The position numbers and the translations under genes were made by a program. A stretch of 64,000 bases of DNA from Rhizobiales bacterium Y(2018) (GTDB lineage Bacteria > Pseudomonadota > Alphaproteobacteria > Rhizobiales > Aestuariivirgaceae). Below are positions 8,194-16,724 of this stretch, piece after piece. Under the pieces are notes generated by a model. The model had not been told where the DNA came from, did not search any database, and saw nothing but the letters and a program-made list of their open reading frames with translations. The stretch lies in the NCBI GenBank assembly GCA_005502925.1, contig SCPD01000005.1:1-64000 (forward strand), in the 5' to 3' direction. Each line of letters starts with the position of its first letter. Position 1 is the first letter of the stretch.

Positions 8194-8451
8194 TCATGAC
8201 GAGGACTTGAGTATCGGCACCATGAGCTGTTCCGGCTTGATCTCGATGATCTGTCCGATGCCGGGACTGCCAACCGGAGGCGGGATGTAGATCGTGGTCG
8301 AAACCCGCCGATAGACAGGTTCCATGAAGTCTCCGATCGACTCCTCCTCAGTCGTGATCTCGTAATCGCCGGCAGCACAAATCTCGTTCATGCCGGTCAG
8401 CTGAAACGGGGTCGGGAAAGTATAGATGAAGCGCTTGACTCGATTGAACAT
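8194..8451 (-). CDS. conserved small protein of unknown function
   Basis: The protein has 85 residues and starts at ATG 8451. The pattern FPTPFQLTGMNEICAAGDYE, then ITTEEE and VYRRVSTTIYIPP, resembles from memory a small rhizobial family of unknown function with consensus F..PF.L.G....PAG.Y...T.EE....Y.R. It looks like a small beta protein without signal peptide. It is the first gene of a two-gene unit with the 67-residue protein at 7974. Confidence 0.55.
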   Translation of the reverse strand: MFNRVKRFIYTFPTPFQLTGMNEICAAGDYEITTEEESIGDFMEPVYRRVSTTIYIPPPVGSPGIGQIIEIKPEQLMVPILKSSS

Positions 8452-8478
8452 GGATGGCTCCGGAACAGGGCCGAGCAA

Positions 8479-8674
8479 CTATTGTCAATATGAGGCGCTT
8501 TGCGCGTCAAACAAGCAGAATAGGGCTCACCTGAGATAATTCTTGACGGAATCCGAATTCACTAGGTGTTTCACCGGGAAAAGCGCATAGATATTGCATT
8601 GTCGGCTTCGACCTCTCGGCATGCCGACGACAGAGAGATAGCTGCTCCCGTCCGTTTGGAATTGGAGGCTATTC
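8479..8674. other. intergenic region, promoters not resolved
   Basis: This divergent spacer should contain the promoter of the minus-strand pair and one for the plus-strand genes. TTGACG near 8544 resembles a -35 hexamer for the plus strand, but no matching -10 is convincing. No hairpin or repeat is seen. Confidence 0.3.
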
Positions 8675-8863
8675 ATGAAATTCTCCGCTCTTCGTATGTT
8701 GCTCGCGGCCCGCTATGAGCGCCTCTTCACGAGACGGTTCCGGCTGGAGAACGAATGCAACACCGACGCGCATGAAAATGACGGCTCGAAGCGATCCCGG
8801 CGGTTCAGTGTCGCGGGGGCCATCTTTCCAACCGAGTCCGTACTTCCTCGTTATCAGTACTGA
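8675..8863 (+). CDS. possible small basic protein
   Basis: This is a 62-residue frame starting MKFSALRMLLAARYERLF, with GGAGG six bases upstream of the ATG, a good ribosome site. The product is Arg-rich with no clear domain or membrane segment. The ribosome site is the main reason to keep it; composition is less gene-like after residue 30, so it may be a chance frame. Confidence 0.35.
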   Translation: MKFSALRMLLAARYERLFTRRFRLENECNTDAHENDGSKRSRRFSVAGAIFPTESVLPRYQY

Positions 8864-8969
8864 CTGAAACTGCCTGTAACTCATTCGGCACGCCGCGCAT
8901 CTCGGCACGGCGGCAGGCGAATGCTGCCCGGCCTCTGCCGAGAGCCAATTTCATGAAAGGCGTTCAGCT

Positions 8970-9332
8970 ATGAACACTCCTAAAGTTCCCTCATCACTTA
9001 TGCCCGCTCTGTGGGGCGCGGCCGGCGGGGCGGTCCTTTTGGCCATTCTCGGCTTCACCTGGGGCGGCTGGATGACCGCCGGCACTGCCGAGCGTACGGC
9101 GGATCAGCGGGCCTCGAGCGCCGTCGTCGCCGCGTTGGCGCCGATCTGTGTCAGTCAATTCCAGCTCTCGGCCGATGCCATGGCCAAGCAGGAAGAATTG
9201 AAGAAGGTCGGCCTCTACGATCGCAATACATTCGTCGAAAAAGCCGGCTGGGCCACCATGCCTGGAAGCAACGCGCCCGACACGAAAGTCGCCAAGGCGT
9301 GCGCCGACTTGATCTTCAACTTGAAGCTCTAG
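8970..9332 (+). CDS. single-pass membrane-anchored protein, function unknown
   Basis: The protein has 120 residues. A short N-terminal tail is followed by one hydrophobic helix (about residues 13-36, glycine- and alanine-rich, ending GGWMTAG). The remaining 85 residues form a soluble domain with two Cys (APICVSQF, AKACADL), probably periplasmic. GAAAGG lies upstream of the start. It resembles small conserved alphaproteobacterial proteins without known role. A two-hairpin repeat begins at its stop codon. Confidence 0.65.
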   Translation: MNTPKVPSSLMPALWGAAGGAVLLAILGFTWGGWMTAGTAERTADQRASSAVVAALAPICVSQFQLSADAMAKQEELKKVGLYDRNTFVEKAGWATMPGSNAPDTKVAKACADLIFNLKL

Positions 9333-9445
9333 ATCACGATGAGTTTGGATTGAGTCAATCCAAACTCATAAACGTGATCGCTTCTTTAAGTTTAGCGCGG
9401 GATTCCAGCGAAAAACCGGAGGCCACTTTTTCGCATCCCGCGCTA
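9331..9445 (+). repeat. two-hairpin intergenic repeat, copy A
   Basis: Hairpin 1 has outer arms GATCACG (9332-9338) and CGTGATC (9373-9379). Inside are perfect 14-base arms (9340-9353 and 9355-9368) around a single base, then an unpaired TAAA (9369-9372). Hairpin 2 pairs AGCGCGGGAT (9394-9403) with ATCCCGCGCT (9435-9444). The same plan recurs at 19251, 31727 and 45207 with different but still complementary stems. The position just after a stop suggests a transcript-end or mobile palindromic element. Confidence 0.75.
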
Positions 9446-9566
9446 GGGCCCTTCTCGACACCAGCTTCGGACCGGCGATCCGGTTCGCAGGACGCGCAAA
9501 TTTTCAGGCGCGCCACAATCCGTAGTTCATTTTGTCTGCGGCAATATATTTGAAAAGGATAAACCC

Positions 9567-9686
9567 ATGGCGAATCCCCGGATGGCTGAAGCCACCGCCC
9601 CCACCGTTGTTCCCGCCCCGAAGGACGAGACCAAGCAGGACAACAAGCCGGCGGTTACGCCCGATTCTGCGGAAACTAAGAAATAG
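9567..9686 (+). CDS. possible 39-residue Pro/Lys-rich peptide
   Basis: A short frame encodes a peptide beginning MANPRMAEATAPTVV and ending SAETKK. AAAAGGA sits six bases before the ATG, a good ribosome site. The composition (Ala, Pro, Thr, Lys, Asp, Glu) indicates a disordered peptide with no signal or membrane part. A GC-rich inverted repeat follows 25 bases after the stop, consistent with a short independent transcript. No family is known. Confidence 0.4.
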   Translation: MANPRMAEATAPTVVPAPKDETKQDNKPAVTPDSAETKK

Positions 9687-9710
9687 ATCGCGCTAGCTTT
9701 CAGTGCGAGT

Positions 9711-9739
9711 GAGGCTGGTACGGAATAGGCGCCAGCCTC
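9711..9739 (+). terminator. hairpin after the 39-residue gene
   Basis: GAGGCTGG (9711-9718) pairs with CCAGCCTC (9732-9739) around a 13-base loop. A T-poor ATTTAGT follows, so termination would be weak. It lies between convergent units (the short gene and the IclR gene) and may serve either strand. Confidence 0.4.
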
Positions 9740-9756
9740 ATTTAGTACCTGACTCT

Positions 9757-10593
9757 TTAGCGCGCGCGTACTCCGCCGCGCGCCAAACGTTTGACAGCTT
9801 GCGCCGTGAGCGGGCCGGCGAGATGGGTGAGCTTCGCCTCGATCTCGCGCGCTTCCTCGAACATCCAGGTGACGATATTGGCGCAGCGTTCCGGCGTCAT
9901 GCGGCTGGTGATGGCGCCGACGCCGATTGCCGCCACCGCGTCGCCGTTGGCGCCGCGTATCGGCACGCCGAGCGCCGTCATGCCGGGCGCCACGCGGCCG
10001 GGATTGAGCGCGAAGCCCTTGCGCCGCGTCTCCTCGACGAATTCGAAGAGCTCGCTCGAACCGAAGCCCCAATTCGCCTTGACCGCCGCCGCATTGACGG
10101 CGATGGCGCGGCTCACAAATTCGTCGCTCTGGAAAGCGAGCAGCACCAGACTGCCGGCGCCGACGCCCAGCGGCCGGCGATCACCGACATCGAGAGTCAG
10201 CGTCTTGATCGGATAGTCGCCCTCGAAACGTTCGATGCAGATCGATTCATAGTCGCGCCGGATCGACATATAGATCGTGTCGGCGGTGCGTTCGGTCAGT
10301 CTCGCGAGTGAGGCATAGGCGACATCGCGCAAGCCGAAGCGATTGGCGGCGATGGCGCCGAAATGCGCGAGCTCCATGCCGAGGAAATAAGTAGCCGAGC
10401 TTTCATCCTGCTCGAGGAGACCGACCTGCACGAGGGCGCCCAGAAAGCGGTGCGCGGTGGACCGGCTCAAGCCGGTGGCTTCCGCCACATCGGCGAGTTT
10501 GGCGCCGGAGGGCCCCTTGGCGGCGACGACGCGCAAGGTCATCGTCGCTCTTTCGAGGCTCTGCATGCCTTGCAAGCTTTCCTTCTGGCGCAT
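9757..10593 (-). CDS. IclR-family transcriptional regulator
   Basis: The protein has about 278 residues. The N-terminal winged helix-turn-helix (LADVAEATGLSRSTAHRFLG) is followed by the IclR effector domain (ALGVPIRGANGDAVAAIGVG). It is the last gene of the long minus-strand catabolic operon, 58 bases after the E2 gene, and probably senses its substrate or an intermediate (inference). GTG 10602 and ATG 10566 are alternative starts. A paired repeat with a TCCCAT-TTA-ATGGGA palindrome in front of the operon (17731-17767) is the best candidate operator. Confidence 0.8.
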   Translation of the reverse strand: MRQKESLQGMQSLERATMTLRVVAAKGPSGAKLADVAEATGLSRSTAHRFLGALVQVGLLEQDESSATYFLGMELAHFGAIAANRFGLRDVAYASLARLTERTADTIYMSIRRDYESICIERFEGDYPIKTLTLDVGDRRPLGVGAGSLVLLAFQSDEFVSRAIAVNAAAVKANWGFGSSELFEFVEETRRKGFALNPGRVAPGMTALGVPIRGANGDAVAAIGVGAITSRMTPERCANIVTWMFEEAREIEAKLTHLAGPLTAQAVKRLARGGVRAR

Positions 10594-10651
10594 CGTCCTC
10601 ACGTTTTATCTCAACAACCGGTATCGACTATCGATGGCCGGGACTCTACAG

Positions 10652-11389
10652 TCAAGCACACCATGGCTCGGGCTTTCGCAAAAGCTCCGCCAGATGCGCC
10701 ATGAACTCCGATGCCGGCAGGCCGCTGATCACCCGGTGATCGAAAGTGAGGCTCGCCCCCATCACCTGGCCGACCACGATCTCCCCCTCACGCACAACCG
10801 CCGCCGCGCGCGCACGCCCCAAGGCCAGCGTGCCGCTCTGCGGTGGGTTGATGAGCGGCGTCTGCCACAAGGTGCCGGGTACGCTGCCGACATTGGACAG
10901 AGTGAAGGTGCCGCCGCGTACATCATCCAACCCAAGCCTGCCCTTGAGCGCAATCTGGGCGAGCTCGTTCGAGCATTGGGCGATCTCGGCCACACTCAGA
11001 TGGTCGACATTGCGGATCACCGGCACGATCAGATTGCCGTCGGCGAGCGCCACCGCCACGCCGATATTGATCTCGTCCAGTACGAGGATCTCTGCATCGC
11101 TCAGCGTTGCGTTGAGGAGCGGATAGACCTTCAACGCCTCGGCGACCGCCTTCAGCAGGATATGGGTGAGCGTCACCTTCTGTGGCATATCGGCGAAGCG
11201 TGTCTTGCGCAGCGCCAGCACCTGGTCGACATCGAGATCGGTGAAGACCGAAACGGCGGGCACCTGCTGATGGCTAGCCAGCAGATGATCACCGATCATC
11301 TTCTTCATGGCGACGAAGGGGATCACCTGGCGTACAGCGACGCCCTGCTTCGATCTCCGGATCGTCTCGGCGCCCAAGCTCATGCTCAC
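10652..11389 (-). CDS. stand-alone E2 acyltransferase catalytic domain of a 2-oxoacid dehydrogenase complex
   Basis: The protein has 245 residues and consists only of the E2 core; lipoyl and peripheral subunit-binding domains are absent. IPFVAMKKMIGDHLLAS, GTFTLSNVGSVPGT and FDHRVISG identify the fold. The family motif HxxxDG reads HRVISG here: the catalytic His is kept but Asp is replaced by Ser. GTG 11389 overlaps the aminotransferase stop (GTGA); ATG 11383 is an alternative. It should move an acyl group from the separate lipoyl protein (14682) to CoA, a split arrangement that is unusual for this enzyme. Confidence 0.8.
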   Translation of the reverse strand: MSMSLGAETIRRSKQGVAVRQVIPFVAMKKMIGDHLLASHQQVPAVSVFTDLDVDQVLALRKTRFADMPQKVTLTHILLKAVAEALKVYPLLNATLSDAEILVLDEINIGVAVALADGNLIVPVIRNVDHLSVAEIAQCSNELAQIALKGRLGLDDVRGGTFTLSNVGSVPGTLWQTPLINPPQSGTLALGRARAAAVVREGEIVVGQVMGASLTFDHRVISGLPASEFMAHLAELLRKPEPWCA

Positions 11390-12723
11390 ACCGTCAGCGC
11401 CTGCCGCACGTCGAGGATCGACTTGCGCATGATCGCGATGATCTCGTCGAGATCCTCCTCGCTCGAGATGAAGGGCGGCGCCAGATTGACATGATCACCA
11501 CTGACGCCGTCGATGCCGCCTTTGCCAGCCCCGACGATGAGCCCGTTGGTGAAGCAGGCATCACCGATCCGGCCCGCCACATTGAGGCCGGCCGGGAAGG
11601 GTTGGCGTGTCTTCTTGTCGGCGACGAATTCGATCCCCATGAAGAAGCCTTTGCCGCGGATGTCGCCGACCATGTCGAGCTCATAGAGCTCTTGCGCCTT
11701 CTCGAAGAAATAATGACCGAGCTGCGCCACCCGCTCCACCAACCGGTTGTCCTCGATATATTTGAGCACAGCGCTGCCGACGGCGCAGGACAATGGATTG
11801 CCGCCGAACGTATAGCCATGCGAGAAGCCGCGCCCGGTGCGGAACGGCGCGAATACTTCCTCCTTCACGATCACGGCGCCTAAGGGCGAGTAGCCGCTGG
11901 ACAGACCCTTGCCGGTGCAGATGATGTCGGGCACCACGCCCCAATGGCTGATGCCGAAATTCTTGCCCGTGCGGCCGAAGCCGGTGATCACCTCATCGAC
12001 GATCATCAAGATGTCGTAACGGTCACAGATCTCGCGGATGATCTTGAAATATTCGGGCGGTGCGGTGAGCGCCCCGCCCGCCGCCCCGACGATCGGCTCG
12101 GCGATGAAGGCGGCAATATTCTCCGGTCCCTCGCGCAGGATCATCGCCTCGAGATCAGTGGCGCAAGGGAGCCCGCATTCGGGATAGCTGCGGTCGAAGG
12201 GGCAATGATAGCAATTGCAGGCGGCGATATGCGGCATGTCCTTGAGCAGCGGCGCGAAGAGCTCACGCCTGGAGCGCATGCCGGTCATCGACAGTGAGCC
12301 CAGCGTATTGCCGTGGAAGCTGCTCCAGCGTGACACGACCTTGTATTTGGACGGCTTGCCGCGCTCGACATGATATTGGCGCACGAGCTTGAGCGCCGTC
12401 TCGGTCGCTTCCGAGCCACCCGAGCACATGAAGATCTTGGTCATGCCGGGCGGCGCGAAACGCGCAATGCGCTCGGTCAGCTCCATATGCGGCTGGTTCT
12501 TCCAGTGGAACGGATGAGCGAAACTCACCTTTTCCATCTGCCGCACCGCCGCCTCTCGGATCTCCGGCACATTGTGGCCGATGCTGACCACGCCGACCCC
12601 GCCCATGCCGTCGATGTAACGCTTACCCGAAATGTCGTAGCAGTAGATGCCGTCGGCGCGGTCGATGACCGGATTGACCGATCCGGCGCTACGGAAAAAG
12701 ATATGCTCGTCGGTGAGGCTCAT
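11386..12723 (-). CDS. class III pyridoxal-phosphate aminotransferase
   Basis: The protein has 445 residues. The fold-type I class III signature is complete: SGGSEATETALKL (101-113), IVDEVITGFGRTG with Asp243, and the PLP Lys272 in CTGKGLSSGYSPLG. A Cys-rich loop (CNCYHCPF to ECGLPC) is typical of one branch of this class. It converts a primary amine or amino acid to an aldehyde or oxoacid using a common acceptor. The start overlaps the E1 beta stop by one base (TGATG). In this operon it probably delivers the substrate of the dehydrogenase complex (inference); the amine is unknown. Confidence 0.85.
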   Translation of the reverse strand: MSLTDEHIFFRSAGSVNPVIDRADGIYCYDISGKRYIDGMGGVGVVSIGHNVPEIREAAVRQMEKVSFAHPFHWKNQPHMELTERIARFAPPGMTKIFMCSGGSEATETALKLVRQYHVERGKPSKYKVVSRWSSFHGNTLGSLSMTGMRSRRELFAPLLKDMPHIAACNCYHCPFDRSYPECGLPCATDLEAMILREGPENIAAFIAEPIVGAAGGALTAPPEYFKIIREICDRYDILMIVDEVITGFGRTGKNFGISHWGVVPDIICTGKGLSSGYSPLGAVIVKEEVFAPFRTGRGFSHGYTFGGNPLSCAVGSAVLKYIEDNRLVERVAQLGHYFFEKAQELYELDMVGDIRGKGFFMGIEFVADKKTRQPFPAGLNVAGRIGDACFTNGLIVGAGKGGIDGVSGDHVNLAPPFISSEEDLDEIIAIMRKSILDVRQALTV

Positions 12724-13703
12724 CAGCTTGACTCCGTAATGCGGCGAACCGCCTCCGTGATCGTCTGGACATTGGGCATCGCCGCGCGTGCCAGCGGCAT
12801 GGCAAAAGGTCTCGGCGTGTTCTGCAGGCCGACGCGGGCGATCTTGAGCGGCGCGTTGCCGGCAAGATCTTCGGCAATGGAGGCGGTCAGATCGGACAGC
12901 GGATCGCCTGTCTTCCAGCTTTCCGAAACGACGACGAGACGCCGCGTCTTGGCGACCGAGCGGCGCACCGTCTCGATATCCATCGGCACGATCGAGCGTG
13001 GGTCGACGACTTCGGCGGAAATGCCTTCACCGCGCAGTTGCTCGGCCGCCTTCAGCGCCTGCTGCGCCATCAAAGCAGTGGCGACGATGGTGACGTCGCT
13101 GCCCTCGCTCTTGATCTCGGCCTCTCCAAGCGGCACCACATAGTCCTCTTCCGGCACCTCCTGGCGGGCACCATGATAGAGCGCCATATGCTCGAAGAAG
13201 ACGACCGGATTGTTGTCACGCAACGCGGCTTTCATCAGTCCTTTGGCGTCACGTGGGCAGGACGGCATGGCGACCTTGATGCCCGGCACACTCGCCACCC
13301 AGGCCTGATAATCCTCGGAATGGCCACGATGCGGTCCGGCGCCATAAAGGACGCGGATGACCAGCGGCACCGAGACCGTGCCGTCTGATTTGTACCACAT
13401 GGCCGCCGCATCGCAGGCGAGCGGCGTGAGGCCCAGCCCTAAAAATTCGGCGAACATCAATTGCACGATCGGCCGCCGGCCAGCGAGCGCGGCGCCGATG
13501 CCGGCGCCGACCATGGCGCTTTCGCTGATCGGCGTCTGGATGATGCGGCGCGGCCCGAATTTCGCGCCAAGCCCCTTTGCCGAATGCATGGCGCCGTTAT
13601 AGATCGGGCCGATATCCTGGCCGAGATGGAAGATGCGCTCGTCGCGCTCCATCTCTTCGCTGATCCCCTGGATCACCGCTTCCTGAAAAGTGAGCTGGCT
13701 CAT
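12723..13703 (-). CDS. 2-oxoacid dehydrogenase E1 component, beta subunit
   Basis: The protein has 326 residues, a normal length for PdhB/AcoB/BkdAB. It carries the transketolase pyrimidine-binding domain (QTPISESAMVGAGIGAAL, VQLMFAEFLGLGL) and the C-terminal transketolase domain (VVDPRSIVPMDIETV). It pairs with the alpha subunit encoded directly upstream, whose stop overlaps this ATG by four bases. Together they decarboxylate a 2-oxoacid (or cleave acetoin) and load the acyl group on lipoate. Confidence 0.88.
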   Translation of the reverse strand: MSQLTFQEAVIQGISEEMERDERIFHLGQDIGPIYNGAMHSAKGLGAKFGPRRIIQTPISESAMVGAGIGAALAGRRPIVQLMFAEFLGLGLTPLACDAAAMWYKSDGTVSVPLVIRVLYGAGPHRGHSEDYQAWVASVPGIKVAMPSCPRDAKGLMKAALRDNNPVVFFEHMALYHGARQEVPEEDYVVPLGEAEIKSEGSDVTIVATALMAQQALKAAEQLRGEGISAEVVDPRSIVPMDIETVRRSVAKTRRLVVVSESWKTGDPLSDLTASIAEDLAGNAPLKIARVGLQNTPRPFAMPLARAAMPNVQTITEAVRRITESS

Positions 13704-14668
13704 GCCACACGCTCCAAAACCGGCGAATAGAGATCATCAGGCCCCAGCACCTCGAGCCCCGGATCAGGGTCGGCCTGAGCCTCAGCGATCGCCTGTGTGA
13801 TCTCGGCCTCAGCTGCCTTCTCGATTTCGTTGAGTTGGGCCTCGGTCATGACGCCCTGCGCCTGGAGACGTGCCTTCAGCAAGAGAAGCGGATCCTTCTT
13901 GAGCCAGGAAGCGCGCTCATCCTTCGGCTGATAGTCGTTGGGATCGGCACTGTAATGGCCACTGATGCGATAGGTCACCGCATCGATGAGCGTCGGGCCC
14001 TCGCCTGCCCGCGCCCGCGCCACCGCGCTCTGCACCGCCTGATGCATGGCGACGACGTCATTGCCTTCGACCCTGATCCCCGGCATGCCGTAGCCTTGAG
14101 CACGATCGGCAACGCTGGCGCATTTGAGCGCGTAGTCGGTGCGCGTCGACATCGCATAGCCGTTGTTCTGGCAGATATAGACGATGGGCAGCGCCAGGCA
14201 GGCGGCGAGATTGAGGCTTTCATGGAAGGCGCCGAGATTGCTGGTACCCTCGCCGAAACTCGTCACCACGACACCTTGCTTCCCGTCGAGCGACGCGGCG
14301 AGCGCGATGCCGGTCGAGATATTGAGCGGATTGCCGAGCACGCCTGAAAACATGCCGAGCGTATTAAACTGCAGCGGCAGACAGATGTCGCCGCGCACGC
14401 GCCCCCTGGAATAGGACGTGACCTTGCCGAGCACGCCGGCGATGAGGCGGCGCAGATCGGCGCCGCGCATATGGGCGGCGAGCAAGGCGCCGCGATAGTG
14501 CGGCGCGATATAGTCGCTGTCCTTGAGGCCGAAGAACGCGCCGACCACCACGCCTTCCTCACCGACGCCCGGATGGAAGCCCGGCAACTTGCCGAGCAGG
14601 CTTTCCAGCACCCGGCCCTTGGCGACGAGATGGTAGAGCGAGGTCAATAGATTGGCATCGGGCGTCAT
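13700..14668 (-). CDS. 2-oxoacid dehydrogenase E1 component, alpha subunit (TPP-binding)
   Basis: The protein has 322 residues. The thiamine-diphosphate motif is GEGTSN at 139-144 followed by QNNGYAMS at 167-174, the GDG-X26-NN pattern with Glu in place of the middle Asp. Further family segments are PHYRGALLAAHMRG and AVTYRISGHYSADPND. ATG 14668 is chosen because GAGGAGG precedes it; upstream codons overlap the lipoyl gene in another frame. The subunit is somewhat short, as in acetoin-type E1. The four-base overlap with E1 beta implies coupled translation. Confidence 0.88.
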   Translation of the reverse strand: MTPDANLLTSLYHLVAKGRVLESLLGKLPGFHPGVGEEGVVVGAFFGLKDSDYIAPHYRGALLAAHMRGADLRRLIAGVLGKVTSYSRGRVRGDICLPLQFNTLGMFSGVLGNPLNISTGIALAASLDGKQGVVVTSFGEGTSNLGAFHESLNLAACLALPIVYICQNNGYAMSTRTDYALKCASVADRAQGYGMPGIRVEGNDVVAMHQAVQSAVARARAGEGPTLIDAVTYRISGHYSADPNDYQPKDERASWLKKDPLLLLKARLQAQGVMTEAQLNEIEKAAEAEITQAIAEAQADPDPGLEVLGPDDLYSPVLERVA

Positions 14669-14681
14669 GGGCCTGGCCTCC

Positions 14682-14927
14682 TCACGCGCCGGTCTTTTCG
14701 AAGCGGGCCAGGATCGCGCCCGGCTCCACTTCCGCATCGGCCTGATGCAGGATCTCGACGAGCTTGCCGTCGATGCCGCTTTCGACCTCGACATTGACCT
14801 TCTCGCTCATCACTTCGAGCAGCACGTCCTTGGCAGACACTTGATCGCCGACCTTCTTGTGCCAGGCGATGATGGTTGCCTTGGGCACTTCCTTCCCCAG
14901 TTCCGGCAGTGGAAAGTCAACAATCAT
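14682..14927 (-). CDS. stand-alone lipoyl-carrier protein
   Basis: The 81-residue protein is exactly one lipoyl domain: FPLPELGKEVPKATIIAWH at the start, the attachment lysine Lys43 in VMSEKVNVEV, and the second half-turn repeat EILHQADAEVEPGAILARF. It lacks the E3/E1-binding domain and the acyltransferase core that normally follow; the core is a separate gene at 10652. It should be lipoylated and shuttle acyl groups between E1 and E2. It sits directly before E1 alpha with a 13-base gap. Confidence 0.85.
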   Translation of the reverse strand: MIVDFPLPELGKEVPKATIIAWHKKVGDQVSAKDVLLEVMSEKVNVEVESGIDGKLVEILHQADAEVEPGAILARFEKTGA

Positions 14928-14958
14928 CGGTCAGTCCTTCTTCTTGTCGTCATTCGTC

Positions 14959-15795
14959 TCATGAGGCGCGCGCCAGCACGGCGCTGTCGGGCAATGTCTC
15001 GCCGGTCAGCTTCTCGAAGCGCGCCAGGAGATCCGGCACACCCATCCCTGCTTTTTCCTTTTCGCTAAGATCCATGGCGATGCGGCCGCGATGCATCAGG
15101 ATCAAACGGTCGGAATGTTTTAGCGCATGGCCCATGTCATGTGTCACCATCAGCGTCGCGATGGAGCGCTGGCGTACGATCGCCTCGGTCTGCTCCATCA
15201 CCACCCGTGCCCTGGTGGGATCGAGCGCCGAGACATGTTCGTCGAGGAGGAGGAGTGCTGGATTGCGCGACGTCGCCATCGCCACCGACACGGCCTGGCG
15301 CTGGCCGCCCGACAGCGTGCCGGCCAACTGATCAAGACGGTCCTCGAGGCCCATCGAAAATTGTGCGAGCGTGTCGCGCGCCAGGTCACGCACCCGTTGG
15401 CCCGCGGCGCGTTTGAGATTGAAGCGGCGCGCCTGGCCCGCCTCGGCCAGCGCGAAATTCTCGACGATGGTGAGGGCCGAGAACACATTATGCTCGGGGT
15501 TCTGACGCACCAGCGCCACCTTGCCGGTGCGCTGCCAGGAGGGCTGCTCGGTGACGTCTTCGCCGGCGACGATGATGCGGCCGCTATCAGGCAGCTGGCT
15601 GCCGGCGATCATCGACATCAGCGTCGACTTGCCGGACCCGTTCGAGCCGACCAGCGCCACGATGGTGCCGGAGGTGATGGCGAGATTGATGCTGTCGGCG
15701 GCGATGACGAATTCGTTGCGCCCGAAACCCTTGAAGCGCTTCACGCAGTCCCTGACCTCGAGAGCCGTCTCAGGTGATGTTGACGACACGATCAT
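14959..15795 (-). CDS. ABC transporter ATP-binding protein (PF04392-associated system)
   Basis: The protein has 278 residues. Walker A is VGSNGSGKST, the signature LSGGQRQAVSV and Walker B LLLLDEHVSALDP, where His replaces the usual Pro after DE, a feature I associate from memory with the COG1101 group. A D-loop and switch His (VTHDMGH) are present. ATG 15795 overlaps the end of the permease gene by 26 bases. It energises import through the permease and binding protein encoded upstream. Confidence 0.82.
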   Translation of the reverse strand: MIVSSTSPETALEVRDCVKRFKGFGRNEFVIAADSINLAITSGTIVALVGSNGSGKSTLMSMIAGSQLPDSGRIIVAGEDVTEQPSWQRTGKVALVRQNPEHNVFSALTIVENFALAEAGQARRFNLKRAAGQRVRDLARDTLAQFSMGLEDRLDQLAGTLSGGQRQAVSVAMATSRNPALLLLDEHVSALDPTRARVVMEQTEAIVRQRSIATLMVTHDMGHALKHSDRLILMHRGRIAMDLSEKEKAGMGVPDLLARFEKLTGETLPDSAVLARAS

Positions 15796-16714
15796 TCTCC
15801 AGATATTCGAGGCGCTCACGCGCATTCTTCTTCGCCGCCTTCGTGCCCGGAATGGCGATGAGGCCCAGCCCATTGGCGCGCACAGCGATGATGCCGAATA
15901 CGACAAGCGCCGTGACCAGCTTGACGAAATAAGGCGGCAGCCCGAGCTTGAGCGCGATCGTCACCACGACGCGATAGACCAGGATGCCGAGCAGCACGCC
16001 CAGGATGGATGGGATGATCTTCGGGGTCTTGAACACGCTCATGCCGATCATCAGGGCGGCGAGCCCGACGACGATGACGCCGGTCTGGATCGATACGTCC
16101 ATGAAGCCTTGGCTCTGCACCACGAGCGCGCCCGAGGCGGCGGCGAGGCCATTGGCGATGATGAGGCCGACGATCTGGCGCGCTTCGGTACGGATGCCGA
16201 AGCTGCGCGCCGTCTGGATATTGAGACCCGAGGCGCGCATCGACAGGCCGTAATTGGTGTGCAGGAACCAGATGAGCACGAGGGCGACGAGGCCCGACGC
16301 CAGGGCGCCGACGATAATCGCCGCCCATTGGCCGGAGAAGCCCAAACCTTCGACCCAGGTGAAGATGGTTGCCTGGCTGAGCAAGGAGATATTGCCGGCG
16401 CCCATGATGGCGAGCGAGATCGACCAGGCGGCCGTCGTCATCAGGATGCCGGCGAGCAGGACATTCATGCGCAGATAGACATGGAGCAGCCCGGTGATGA
16501 GCCCGGCGATCGCACCGCCGAGAATGCCGAGCAGCAGCGCCGTCGCCGGATCGAGTCCGGCGACGAGCGCTACCGCGGTGGAGGCGCCGCCGATCCCGAA
16601 CGAGCCTTCGAGCGTCAGATCCGGAAGGCTCAGAATATTCAGGGCGAAGTAGATGCCAAGCGCCAGGGGGCCGTAGATCAGCCCGACCTGGGCGCCGATC
16701 AGCAGGATGCTCAC
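15770..16714 (-). CDS. ABC transporter permease (PF04392-associated system)
   Basis: This integral membrane protein has 314 residues and about eight to nine hydrophobic helices. It resembles the BPD-transporter type 2 fold of the COG4120 group (SILLIGAQVGLIYGPLALGI at the start, AARSFGIRTEARQIVGL-like cytoplasmic loop in the middle). The start is GTG 16714, with GAGAGG six bases upstream, 10 bases after the binding-protein gene. It forms the channel for the substrate of the catabolic operon. Confidence 0.82.
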   Translation of the reverse strand: MSILLIGAQVGLIYGPLALGIYFALNILSLPDLTLEGSFGIGGASTAVALVAGLDPATALLLGILGGAIAGLITGLLHVYLRMNVLLAGILMTTAAWSISLAIMGAGNISLLSQATIFTWVEGLGFSGQWAAIIVGALASGLVALVLIWFLHTNYGLSMRASGLNIQTARSFGIRTEARQIVGLIIANGLAAASGALVVQSQGFMDVSIQTGVIVVGLAALMIGMSVFKTPKIIPSILGVLLGILVYRVVVTIALKLGLPPYFVKLVTALVVFGIIAVRANGLGLIAIPGTKAAKKNARERLEYLENDRVVNIT

Positions 16715-16724
16715 GTGTTGCCTC

